A stretch of DNA of 20,594 nucleotides, from assembly GCA_045603745.1 (NCBI GenBank), contig JAZUMQ010000040.1:1-20594 (forward strand), in the 5' to 3' direction. This DNA is from RGIG995 sp045603745 (lineage in GTDB: Bacteria; Bacillota; Clostridia; Oscillospirales; UBA644). Below, in pieces: positions 1 to 6,932 of the stretch. Every line of letters begins with the position of its first letter. Within the stretch, counting starts at the first letter, position 1. The notes beneath the pieces are model-generated. The model saw only the letters and a list, made by a program, of their open reading frames with translations. It made no database searches and was not told the DNA's origin. The position numbers were made by a program, and so were the translations under genes.

Positions 1-42
1 TGTTATGTTACAATAGATGTGAGACTAAAACACTCCAGAGTA

Positions 43-71
43 TTGAAAAAGTGATTGAGATCTGCTAAAAT
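43..71 (+). promoter_or_regulatory. Putative transposase promoter
   Basis: TTGAAA (43-48) is separated by 17 bases from TAAAAT (66-71), which would start transcription near 78, inside the element and upstream of the transposase ATG at 117. Confidence 0.5.
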
Positions 72-116
72 AATGTTACCCCTAACAAAAACCTAACAGA
101 AAGGCTCTCAATCACT
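50..116 (+). repeat. Inverted repeat closing on the transposase start codon
   Basis: AGTGATTGAGA at 50-60 is perfectly complementary to TCTCAATCACT at 106-116, whose last base abuts the ATG at 117. Only RNA entering from outside the element would contain both arms, because the internal promoter starts downstream of the left arm. Confidence 0.6.
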
Positions 117-1070
117 ATGTCTCATTATACCACAAAAAAACGGTTTTGTCCACACCAAATTGTTACAAAAGTCCGATCTGTTGAAGCATATCGCAAGACA
201 AAAGACATTGATTACGTCTGTCGGAAGTACAAAATCTCAAAAGCGTCGCTCATGCGTTGGAACAAGCAGTACGATGGGACGAGGGAATCCCTTGCCCCCA
301 AATCTCATCGTCCGCACACCCCGCATCCGAATTCTCACACGGAGCAGGAACTGAAATGGATCCGGGACTACCACCGGCGGAACCCCAACATTTCTGTTTG
401 TGAGCTTTACGGAAAATTGCGAAGAGAAAAAGCTTACACTCGCCATCCCGGCTCGCTGTATCGCGTTTTCGTCCGCCTTGGATATCGCAAAAAAGTGGAA
501 TCTACAAAGAAAAAGAGGAAAAACAAGCCTTACGATACCCCCGAAATTCTCGGAGAAAAGTGGCAAATGGACGTAAAATACGTCCCGGAAGCTTGTTACG
601 TGGGGCGAGACGGCGAGAAATTTTATCAATACACGATGATTGAAGAAGCCTCCAGAGAACGGTTTATTTATGCCTACCGAGAAGCCAGCAGTCACACTAC
701 GATTGATTTCGTGCAACGGGCGTGCATCTATTTCGGCTACGTTCCAAAGATTATTCAAACCGATAACGGCGGGGAATTTTCACATTTTCAGAAGACGAAC
801 AGAGTCCATCCGTTTGATCTGTTCTGCGAAAAGTATGGGATTTTTCATAAGCTGATTCGTCCGAGAACCCCGTGGCACAACGGGAAGGTGGAGCGAAGCC
901 ACCGCAGTGACCAGGAACGCTTTTACAACCATTTAAGTTTTTATTCGTACGAGGATTTACAGGAGCAAATGAAGCGTTATTTGTACCGGTCCAACCGAAT
1001 TCCGATGACCGTTTTGAATTGGAAAACGCCCATGGAAAAGCGAAAAGAATTGGAAGAAATCCCGCTCTGA
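117..1070 (+). CDS. IS481-like family DDE transposase
   Basis: This 317-residue protein would catalyse cut/strand-transfer of the surrounding IS. Residues about 10-60 form a helix-turn-helix (the stretch containing VCRKYKISKASLMRWNKQY), followed by a linker and an rve/integrase-type catalytic core. The catalytic acidic triad is visible as D152 (QMDVKY), D216 (QTDNGGEF) and E259 (NGKVERSH), in the order and spacing of IS481/IS3-like integrases, with a slightly long D-E interval of about 42 residues. The ORF is uninterrupted and its length is normal, so the enzyme looks intact. GAAAGG at about 99-104 is the only ribosome site and sits 12 bases from the ATG. Assignment to the IS481 rather than the IS3 group rests on single-ORF organisation without a frameshift. 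Confidence 0.9.
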   Translation: MSHYTTKKRFCPHQIVTKVRSVEAYRKTKDIDYVCRKYKISKASLMRWNKQYDGTRESLAPKSHRPHTPHPNSHTEQELKWIRDYHRRNPNISVCELYGKLRREKAYTRHPGSLYRVFVRLGYRKKVESTKKKRKNKPYDTPEILGEKWQMDVKYVPEACYVGRDGEKFYQYTMIEEASRERFIYAYREASSHTTIDFVQRACIYFGYVPKIIQTDNGGEFSHFQKTNRVHPFDLFCEKYGIFHKLIRPRTPWHNGKVERSHRSDQERFYNHLSFYSYEDLQEQMKRYLYRSNRIPMTVLNWKTPMEKRKELEEIPL

Positions 1071-1304
1071 TTCGCACAAAAGGGATGCTTCCGTCACTCG
1101 GGACTACGCCCCTCCCTCCGGAAGCAACCCTTTGAATGAAGATCTCATGATTTTTTTTCAAACTTCAGTCTCACATCATTGACAAATTCACATTTTTAAA
1201 ATTTCTTCCATTACTGGGGTTACCACGGAAAACCCTCGTACATGACCGGATCGACTGATCCTCTCTCTCGTTTATAAAATCGAAATGTAAAAATTCTCAT
1301 ATCG

Positions 1305-1349
1305 TAGGGTTTTCTTTCTTTGAAAATGCAAATTTGAAAGAAAACCCTA
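1305..1349. repeat. 14-bp hairpin upstream of the methyltransferase promoter
   Basis: Arms 1305-1318 and 1336-1349 (TAGGGTTTTCTTTC against GAAAGAAAACCCTA) pair perfectly around a 17-base loop. The right arm ends directly at the -35 box of the next promoter. It may terminate transcription arriving from the IS side or be an operator. Between the IS end and this hairpin (1193-1304) I see no gene. Confidence 0.6.
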
Positions 1350-1378
1350 TTTACTTTTCTACTCAATTATGTTATAAT
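1350..1378 (+). promoter_or_regulatory. Promoter of the corrinoid methyltransferase cluster
   Basis: TTTACT (1350-1355), a 17-base spacer and TATAAT (1373-1378) form a good sigma-A promoter. A second TATAAT occurs at 1391-1396. The ribosome site AAGAGG lies at 1397-1402, before the ATG at 1410. Confidence 0.65.
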
Positions 1379-1409
1379 AAAAAAAACATGTATAATAAGA
1401 GGACTTTTC

Positions 1410-2378
1410 ATGAACAGTACGGAACGAGTACGCAATACGATTCTCGGGAAACCGGTAGATCGTCAACCCATTTACGGCTGGGTTCGGGAAAATCTGAAAG
1501 AACAAATTACGGAACATTGGGGGTCGGTAGAAAATTTTGAAGACCACTACGAATTCGACATGGCTCACATTTTCGGAGGCCCCAGAACTTTTAATGAAGA
1601 AGTTCTGAAAAGAATCGAAGAGGAAGAAGGAGAAGTACCCCCCGACGTATTGCTGAAACACGATTACTATCTTCCGCCCGTAGACCCCAAACGCTCGGAA
1701 AACATCAAAAAAGCCATCGCCCATCACAAGGAACGGGATCGTTTTTGCTATATGCAAACCCCAGGCTTCTTTGAATGCTTCAACAATGCCTTTGGAATTC
1801 AAAATCATTTGATGTATCTTCTCATGTATACCGACGAAATGGCTGAATTGTATCGCCGACAAGCGGATTGGATCATTCAGTGTGCCGACGAATCCATTCG
1901 TTTGGGCGCGGATATGATTCACCTTTCCGATGACTGGGGCGCACAGAAGGATCTGATGTTCAACCCCGAGTTGTGGTACGAACTGATTTATCCCAACATG
2001 AAAAAGGTTATTGATCACGTGCATTCTAAGGGTGTATTCGTAAGTCTCCATTCCGACGGTTGTATCAATAAAGTCACCGACGGAATTGCGGATCTTGGCT
2101 TTAACATGATCCACCCCTGGCAGGAAAACGCCGATATGCCCTACGATTTGTATTTGGAAAAATATCAGGATAAATTTGCAATTCTGGGTGGTGTTTGTGT
2201 TCAATCCACCCTCGGAATCGTGGGTCAGGACAAACTGGAATCGGAAATTCGCCGGGTCTTCAAAACTCTGAAGGGCAAGCGTTGGGTCTGCTGTACCTCT
2301 CACTTTGTACAGAATCACTGCTCCATCGAAGATTTGGAATTTGCTTACGATCTGATTTACAAATTGGCAAGAGAATAA
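1410..2378 (+). CDS. URO-D family (MtaA/CmuA-like) corrinoid methyltransferase
   Basis: This 322-residue protein has the uroporphyrinogen decarboxylase fold shared with methylcobamide methyltransferases. It opens with the typical STERVRNTILGKPVDRQP start, and the barrel core includes HLSDDWGAQ (171-179), LHSDGCIN (213-220) and FNMIHPWQEN (231-240). Where MtaA-type enzymes have a zinc-binding H-x-C, this protein has H214-S-D216-G-C218, so it may not bind zinc in the standard way. It could therefore be the substrate-demethylating partner rather than the carrier-to-acceptor enzyme. True heme-pathway HemE is unlikely, given the neighbours and the divergent active site. It is the first gene of the cluster, with AAGAGG 7 bases before the ATG. 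The substrate cannot be read from the sequence. Confidence 0.8.
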   Translation: MNSTERVRNTILGKPVDRQPIYGWVRENLKEQITEHWGSVENFEDHYEFDMAHIFGGPRTFNEEVLKRIEEEEGEVPPDVLLKHDYYLPPVDPKRSENIKKAIAHHKERDRFCYMQTPGFFECFNNAFGIQNHLMYLLMYTDEMAELYRRQADWIIQCADESIRLGADMIHLSDDWGAQKDLMFNPELWYELIYPNMKKVIDHVHSKGVFVSLHSDGCINKVTDGIADLGFNMIHPWQENADMPYDLYLEKYQDKFAILGGVCVQSTLGIVGQDKLESEIRRVFKTLKGKRWVCCTSHFVQNHCSIEDLEFAYDLIYKLARE

Positions 2379-2396
2379 ATCGAAGAAGCTTTTGCT

Positions 2397-2795
2397 ATGA
2401 TAAACCAAGGACGTGCCCTGAAACGCAACGATCTCTGCCACGAATACGGCATTGACATCATCACCCTCAACTGTGACGGCGTCACCGAAGCGTTGCAACC
2501 CACTTGGTTCAAAAAACGGTGTCAACACCCGGTACCCCATTAAAGTCGGCGTTTGGGGAAATCCGTTTGAAGCCGCTCGCAACAAATTCGGCAGCGGACA
2601 GTTGGGCGTTGGCGGAATGGACAAAACCGCCCTGCGCAAAGACAAAGCCGCCGTGGATGCGGAAATCGAACGGATGACCCGGTTGGCATCTATGGGCGGA
2701 TTTATTTCCCCTGCCCAGATCATCGGCTGATGCCCGGCTCCAAATTTGAATTAGTTCAATATTACGTGGAAGAAATCAAAAAAATCAAGATTTGA
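2397..2795 (+). pseudogene. Frameshifted C-terminal remnant of a URO-D family methyltransferase
   Basis: Read across three segments, this gives a continuous URO-D C-terminal third: YGIDIITLNCDGVTEAL, then YPIKVGVWGNPFEAARNKFG and the GGMDK region, then PDHRLMPGSKFELVQYYVEE. The first break is at the six-A run 2511-2516 (one extra base, leading to TAA soon after). The second is around 2704-2711 (TTTCCCC), which restores the original frame to a TGA at 2793. The N-terminal two thirds are missing: an in-frame stop (2376-2378) closes the frame just upstream and no homologous sequence precedes it. It starts 18 bases after the intact URO-D gene and ends 9 bases before the fusion regulator, so it is probably a leftover duplicate. 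The individual frames could be expressed only as short fragments. Confidence 0.8.
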
Positions 2796-2804
2796 CGGTA
2801 CATT

Positions 2805-4343
2805 ATGAACGACAAGAGACTTGACGTTTCCCGGAAACGTGGAATTGCCATCGAAACGATTCCGTGGAACAATCATTCTTTGACACAACTTCATACGGAA
2901 CAATTCGTGGAAATCGATTGGGTTCTTTCCGGACAGGGAATTCATCGGATTCCCAATCAGACCGTGCCTTGTAAGGAAGGGGACGTTTTCGTCCTTTCTC
3001 CCCAAACGCCTCATGGGTTTGAAACGGAAAATCCCGAACAAGGACCGACGATATTCCGAATCCTTTTTAACCCGAAGAAATTTCTTTCGGGGGAAGAATC
3101 AACGGAAGATCATCCTCGTTTTTGCTACGGTGTTTTTTGTGAAGATGCCATCGTCTCTTGTGCCACGTTGAACAAAGAAACCATCGAGCGGGTAGAACCC
3201 ACCTTCCGTGCCATTCAGCGGGAATTGGAAAAAGAACGTCCCAACTGGCAAGAAGCGGTGGGGGCACACCTTTCGGTTTTGTTGATTACCTTGAGCCGTT
3301 ATATGAACGGTGCCATCCGAAAGGCATCGGAATTATCCCGAAAAGATCGGGCGTTGATTTCTTCGGCATTACGCATCGTAAAAGAAGAATTTTCTTCCGA
3401 TACGTTGACGTTGGAATCTTTGGCAACGGCATTGTTTATCAGTCCCTCCCAGTTAAGCCGGGTCTTTAAACACGGAATGGGGAGATCCTTTTCCGATTAT
3501 CTGAAAGAATTGCGCATGGCACACGCCTGTCATCTGTTAAAAGAGACGGAGATGCCGGTGGAACAAATTCTTTCGGAATGCGGACTTCGGGATCTGCAAA
3601 CCTTCTACCGCAGTTTTCATCATTACGCACAGATGACCCCGAGCCAATATCGAAGTCGGTATGGTAAAACCCAAGCCATCCAATCCGACGAAAGTCAAAT
3701 TGAGGTTTTCCTGAAAGAGATTTCCGAAAACCTCCAAAAGGGTAAGGCGAAGATCGTCACCGAAAAGATTCAAGACGCTCTGAATGTGGGATGCAAACCC
3801 TCTCGGATTTTGGACGAAGGACTGCTTGCGGGCATGAACGTCATCGGGGAAAAATTTAAAAATAACGAAGTTTACGTTCCCGAAGTTTTGGTTGCCGCCC
3901 GGGCGATGAACATGGGCGTTGCCCTTCTGAAACCTCACTTGGCAAGCAGTGATATTCAAACCACCGGAAAAGTCTGTATCGGTACCGTTCAGGGAGATAT
4001 GCACGACATCGGAAAAAACATCGTAAAGATGATGTTAGAAGGCAAAGGGTTTGAAGTCATTGACTTGGGCGTAGACGTTCCCCCCGAAGTTTTTGTACAA
4101 ACGGCAAAGGAACAAAACTGCCAAATCATCTGCTGTTCCGCCCTGTTGACTACCACTATAGACGTGTTGGAGAAAGTCGTTCATGCTTGCATTGAAGCCG
4201 GAATTCGGGATCGGGTCAAGATCATGATCGGCGGAGCTCCCGTCAACCAAGAATTGTGCGACGCCATCGGTGCGGACTGTTACACCTGTGATGCAGCCTC
4301 TGCAGCGGAAGCCGCAGTAAAACTCTGCAAAGAACTTTTATAA
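2805..4343 (+). CDS. AraC-family regulator fused to a corrinoid-binding methyltransferase subunit
   Basis: A single 512-residue frame with three parts. Residues 1-100 are a cupin-like effector domain (EIDWVLSGQGIHRIP, EGDVFVLSPQTPHGFE). Residues 185-286 are two AraC helix-turn-helix units (LESLATALFISPSQLSRVFK and the AQMTPSQYRSRYG end). Residues 303-512 are a complete corrinoid-protein module: a helical cap, then a Rossmann domain with the cobalt-ligand motif D398-M-H400-D-I-G403 and the IGGAP loop near 475. The corrinoid part matches the next gene at about 79% by hand count, and the lower-ligand His is kept, so it should bind cobalamin base-off. The family logic suggests a regulator that senses corrinoid or methylation state, or methyl-carrier supply. 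No clear Shine-Dalgarno precedes the ATG, so expression may be low. The join at residues 287-302 shows no stop or frame change. Confidence 0.85.
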   Translation: MNDKRLDVSRKRGIAIETIPWNNHSLTQLHTEQFVEIDWVLSGQGIHRIPNQTVPCKEGDVFVLSPQTPHGFETENPEQGPTIFRILFNPKKFLSGEESTEDHPRFCYGVFCEDAIVSCATLNKETIERVEPTFRAIQRELEKERPNWQEAVGAHLSVLLITLSRYMNGAIRKASELSRKDRALISSALRIVKEEFSSDTLTLESLATALFISPSQLSRVFKHGMGRSFSDYLKELRMAHACHLLKETEMPVEQILSECGLRDLQTFYRSFHHYAQMTPSQYRSRYGKTQAIQSDESQIEVFLKEISENLQKGKAKIVTEKIQDALNVGCKPSRILDEGLLAGMNVIGEKFKNNEVYVPEVLVAARAMNMGVALLKPHLASSDIQTTGKVCIGTVQGDMHDIGKNIVKMMLEGKGFEVIDLGVDVPPEVFVQTAKEQNCQIICCSALLTTTIDVLEKVVHACIEAGIRDRVKIMIGGAPVNQELCDAIGADCYTCDAASAAEAAVKLCKELL

Positions 4344-4359
4344 TCCATTACGTAACTGT

Positions 4360-4369
4360 ACTCCGGAGT
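4360..4369. promoter_or_regulatory. Small palindrome between regulator and corrinoid gene
   Basis: ACTCCGGAGT is a perfect 10-base palindrome in the 75-base gap between the fusion regulator and the corrinoid protein gene. It could be an operator or a small RNA stem. No clear promoter is seen around it. Confidence 0.3.
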
Positions 4370-4418
4370 CGGAGGATATAACATAAAAAATATTTTACTT
4401 TAAAAGGAGAAAATAATC

Positions 4419-5057
4419 ATGGCAAATCTGAATGAAATTTCCGAAAATCTGCAAAAGGGTAAAGCAAAAATCGTAAAAGAATTGGTACAACAAGCCATCG
4501 ACGAAGGAATGAATCCTTCTGAAATCCTAAACGACGGTCTTCTCGCCGGCATGGGCGTCATCGGTGAAAGATTTAAAAACAACGAAGTTTACGTTCCCGA
4601 AGTTCTCGTCGCCGCCCGTGCAATGAACATGGGCGTTACCATTTTGAAACCTTATTTGGCAAGTAGCGGTGTTCAAGCTACCGGTAAAGTCTGCATCGGC
4701 ACCGTTCAGGGCGACTTGCACGACATCGGAAAGAACATCGTGAAGATGATGCTGGAAGGCAAGGGCTTGGAAGTCATCGACCTCGGCACCGACGTTCCTG
4801 CCGAAACCTTCGTACAAACCGCAAAAGAACAGGGCTGTCAGGTCATCTGCTGCCCCGCCCTTCTGACCACCACCATGGACGTTATGGCAGACGTTGTCAA
4901 GGCCGCTGAAGCTGCCGGCATTCGCGATCAAGTTAAGATCATGGTCGGTGGTGCTCCCGTCAATCAGGAATTCTGCGACGCCATCGGTGCTGACTGCTAC
5001 ACCACCGACGCTGCTTCTGCCGCTGACGCTGCTGTGGAGCTTTGCAAATCCCTGTAA
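4419..5057 (+). CDS. Methyltransferase cognate corrinoid protein (MtaC/MtvC-like)
   Basis: This 212-residue cytoplasmic methyl carrier is the normal length for the MtaC/MtbC/MtvC class. Residues 1-85 are the four-helix cap (MANLNEISENLQKGKAK, EVYVPEVLVAARAMNMG). Residues 88-212 are the B12-binding Rossmann domain. The signature D99-L-H101-D-I-G104 supplies the histidine that replaces the dimethylbenzimidazole ligand, and VGGAPVN (176-182) contacts the nucleotide tail. A strong AAAGGAG site sits 8 bases before the ATG. It would accept methyl from a substrate methyltransferase and donate it to the MtaA-like enzyme at 5378. The exact substrate class (methanol, methylamine or methoxyaromatic) cannot be decided from this subunit. 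Confidence 0.93.
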   Translation: MANLNEISENLQKGKAKIVKELVQQAIDEGMNPSEILNDGLLAGMGVIGERFKNNEVYVPEVLVAARAMNMGVTILKPYLASSGVQATGKVCIGTVQGDLHDIGKNIVKMMLEGKGLEVIDLGTDVPAETFVQTAKEQGCQVICCPALLTTTMDVMADVVKAAEAAGIRDQVKIMVGGAPVNQEFCDAIGADCYTTDAASAADAAVELCKSL

Positions 5058-5072
5058 GCGATACTGGGAGGA

Positions 5073-5282
5073 ATGCAACATACTGTGAAAGAATTAACTT
5101 CCAGAGAACGTATGATCCGCACCTTCCGTCACAAAGAAGTGGATCGTGTTATGATGCTCGATTCCGCGTGGAAGAAAAGGGGCAGGTACGTCTTTGCCTC
5201 CGACCACTCCATTCCCAACAACGTATCTCTTGATACCATGAGACAGATCTCGGATCTTGCTCTCAAACTTGGAAAACATTGA
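5073..5282 (+). pseudogene. Internally deleted URO-D family methyltransferase remnant
   Basis: The 69-codon frame joins a typical URO-D N-terminus (TSRERMIRTFRHKEVDRVMM, about residues 8-27) directly to a typical URO-D C-terminus (GRYVFASDHSIPNNVSLDTM, about residues 37-56). The roughly 280 residues between them, including the whole active-site barrel, are gone. The join near DSAWKKRGRY stays in frame, so a short product could still be made, but it cannot be an enzyme. GGGAGG lies just before the ATG at 5073, and GTG at 5085 is an alternative start. The gap to the next gene (5283-5377) contains only an unconvincing 34-codon frame from 5293. Confidence 0.8.
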
Positions 5283-5377
5283 GAATTGCATTATGAATAC
5301 AAAAGATAAAGGCATCGTCCGGAAGTTCTCGATCAGTATTATGGCGAATAAGCACACGAAAGGAAAATTGATTTTTT

Positions 5378-6382
5378 ATGAAAAGAAATATGCGTGAATG
5401 GTTACAAGCGCTCCCCGAAAGTAAAAAGGCTTTACCGGTACTTTCTTTCCCCTGCGTTTCCCTTTTGGGCTGCACGGTCAAGGAATTGATTTCTGACAGC
5501 GACAAACAGGCGGAAGGTATGGCTTTGGTAGCGCAGCGCACCAATGCCGCCGCATCGGTCAGCCTGATGGATCTTTCCGTGGAAGCGGAATGCTTCGGCG
5601 CCACCGTCCACTTTTCGGACGATGAAGTGCCCACCGTCAAAGGTCGCTTGATCAACGACGAAGACGAAGCAAACGCCTTGCAGGTTCCCGAAGTCGGAGC
5701 TGCCCGGTCGGGGCTTTACGTGGACGCCATTCGCAAAGCCGTTACGAAGATCACCGATCGTCCGGTTTTTGCCGGAATCATCGGTCCCTTCTCTTTGGCG
5801 GCTCGGTTGCTGGACGTTTCGGAAATTATGATCGATTGCTACGACGATCCGGATATGGTACATATCGTATTGGAAAAAGCCACGGAATTCTTGATTGCTT
5901 ACGCAAAAGCCTATAAAGAAGTCGGAGCCAACGGAATCGTTATGGCAGAACCGGTTGCAGGCCTGCTCTCTCCTGCCCTGGAAGAAGAATTTTCTTCTCC
6001 TTACGTTAAGAAGATCACCGATGCCGTACAGGACGACTCTTTCCTGATGGTCTACCATAATTGCGGCGATAACGTTCCCCGCATGACCGATTCTCTGCTC
6101 TCCATCGGGGCTGCGGCATACCACTTTGGCAACTCCATCGATATGAGAGATATGCTGGACAAATTCCCCAAAGATATTCCCGTAATGGGAAACGTCGACC
6201 CTGCCGGAATTCTTCGTATGGGAACCCCCGAAATCGTCCGGGAAAAGACCTTGGAATTGTTGAACAACTGCGCCGGCTACGAGAATTTCGTCGTCTCTTC
6301 CGGTTGCGATATTCCCCCCATGACTCCTTGGGCAAATCTGGACGCATTCTTTGGTGCGGTTGAGGAATTTTATGGAAAATAA
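5378..6382 (+). CDS. MtaA-like methylcobamide methyltransferase (URO-D family)
   Basis: This 334-residue protein is a better match to MtaA/MtbA-type enzymes than the first copy. It has the zinc-ligand pattern H227-N-C229-G and a late cysteine, C310 (SSGCDIPPMTPW), together with MAEPVAGLLSP (189-199) and the FGNSIDM strand. Such enzymes move methyl from the methylated corrinoid protein to a thiol or, in acetogens, towards tetrahydrofolate. AAGGA at 5360-5364 is 13 bases from the ATG, which is rather long; ATG 5390 is an alternative start. Its last 11 bases overlap the DUF2284 gene, which indicates translational coupling. The acceptor is inferred from the family; no CoM- or folate-specific feature is evident. 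Confidence 0.85.
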   Translation: MKRNMREWLQALPESKKALPVLSFPCVSLLGCTVKELISDSDKQAEGMALVAQRTNAAASVSLMDLSVEAECFGATVHFSDDEVPTVKGRLINDEDEANALQVPEVGAARSGLYVDAIRKAVTKITDRPVFAGIIGPFSLAARLLDVSEIMIDCYDDPDMVHIVLEKATEFLIAYAKAYKEVGANGIVMAEPVAGLLSPALEEEFSSPYVKKITDAVQDDSFLMVYHNCGDNVPRMTDSLLSIGAAAYHFGNSIDMRDMLDKFPKDIPVMGNVDPAGILRMGTPEIVREKTLELLNNCAGYENFVVSSGCDIPPMTPWANLDAFFGAVEEFYGK

Positions 6383-6932
6383 GTTGATTGAACTTGCCAA
6401 ATCCGTAGGGTTTACCAATGCAGAATTCATTGACGGAAAAGACGTTGTCTGCGACCGAGCTTTTCGGGAGCAATGCGCCGTCAATGCCTGCGGTGTTTAT
6501 GGAAAATGCTGGATGTGCCCCCCGGACATCGGGGATATTGATGCGCTGATAGACGAAGTCCGTTCTTACCCTCGGGGGCTTTTGTATCAATCCATTTTTG
6601 AACTGGAAGACAGTTTTGATTTTGAAGGAATGCAGGAAGGCGGTCGGCTTCAAAGTCAACGGAGCCAAGAACTGAACCGTTTGCTGAAAGAAGCCGGCTA
6701 TAAAAATTATCTGCACCTGTCCAAAGGCGGCTGTGGAGTTTGTTCTCCTTGTGCAAAAGCAAAGGGAGAACCCTGTCGTTTTCCGGAAAAAGCCCTGTCT
6801 TCTCTGGAAGCTTACGGAATCAACGTCAGCGCCACGGTAAAGAACACTTCCATGAAATATATCAACGGAACCAATACGGTGACGTATTTCGGCATCGTAC
6901 TGTTTCGGGAGGAAGATTTATGCCAATCCTGA
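6372..6932 (+). CDS. DUF2284 cysteine-rich metal-binding protein
   Basis: This 186-residue protein belongs to a family often found beside corrinoid methyltransferase genes. There are two cysteine clusters: C27, C35, C40, C46 and C49 (NACGVYGKCWMCPPDIG), and C121, C124, C127 and C135 (GGCGVCSPCAKAKGEPC). The second has the CxxCxxC plus distant Cys layout of an iron-sulfur site. The ATG at 6372 is chosen over an in-frame start at 6351 because GAGGA lies 5 bases upstream and the 11-base overlap with the previous gene is typical of coupling. It is followed by the corrinoid activator with a 13-base overlap, which suggests a role in electron delivery to it. The function is not established. Confidence 0.85.
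   Translation: MENKLIELAKSVGFTNAEFIDGKDVVCDRAFREQCAVNACGVYGKCWMCPPDIGDIDALIDEVRSYPRGLLYQSIFELEDSFDFEGMQEGGRLQSQRSQELNRLLKEAGYKNYLHLSKGGCGVCSPCAKAKGEPCRFPEKALSSLEAYGINVSATVKNTSMKYINGTNTVTYFGIVLFREEDLCQS

Larger units (their letters stand above)
1..1192 (+). mobile_element. IS481-like insertion sequence
   Basis: A single DDE transposase gene is flanked by imperfect terminal inverted repeats. The left end (about 1-26) and the reverse complement of 1167-1192 both begin TGT and share the 11-base core GATGTGAGACT, with scattered matches in the outer 15 bases. The total of about 1.2 kb is normal for IS481-type elements. The left end coincides with the window edge, so the true terminus and any target-site duplication cannot be checked; the base after the right end is the T-rich run at 1193. 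The right repeat contains an outward TTGACA (1179-1184), but no convincing -10 follows at proper spacing. Confidence 0.8.

Noticed and set aside
1193..1409. Cobalamin riboswitch upstream of the corrinoid cluster
   Set aside because: I looked for the conserved B12-box type sequence and extended structure; only the simple 14-bp hairpin is present.
1410..2378. Genuine heme-pathway HemE
   Set aside because: The length and fold fit, but the context (corrinoid protein, activator, MtaA-like enzyme) and the divergent active site point to a methyltransferase.
1359..2723. Long minus-strand open frame of 454 codons
   Set aside because: It lies opposite the intact URO-D gene and its remnant, has no ribosome site and no recognisable domain; the plus-strand reading gives clear family motifs.
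5293..5397. Thirty-four-codon ORF before the MtaA-like gene
   Set aside because: There is no convincing ribosome site or family resemblance, and it overlaps the start of the real gene.
5432..6484. Minus-strand open frame of 350 codons
   Set aside because: It is antisense to the MtaA-like gene; its composition is a shadow of the coding strand, with no domain or ribosome site.
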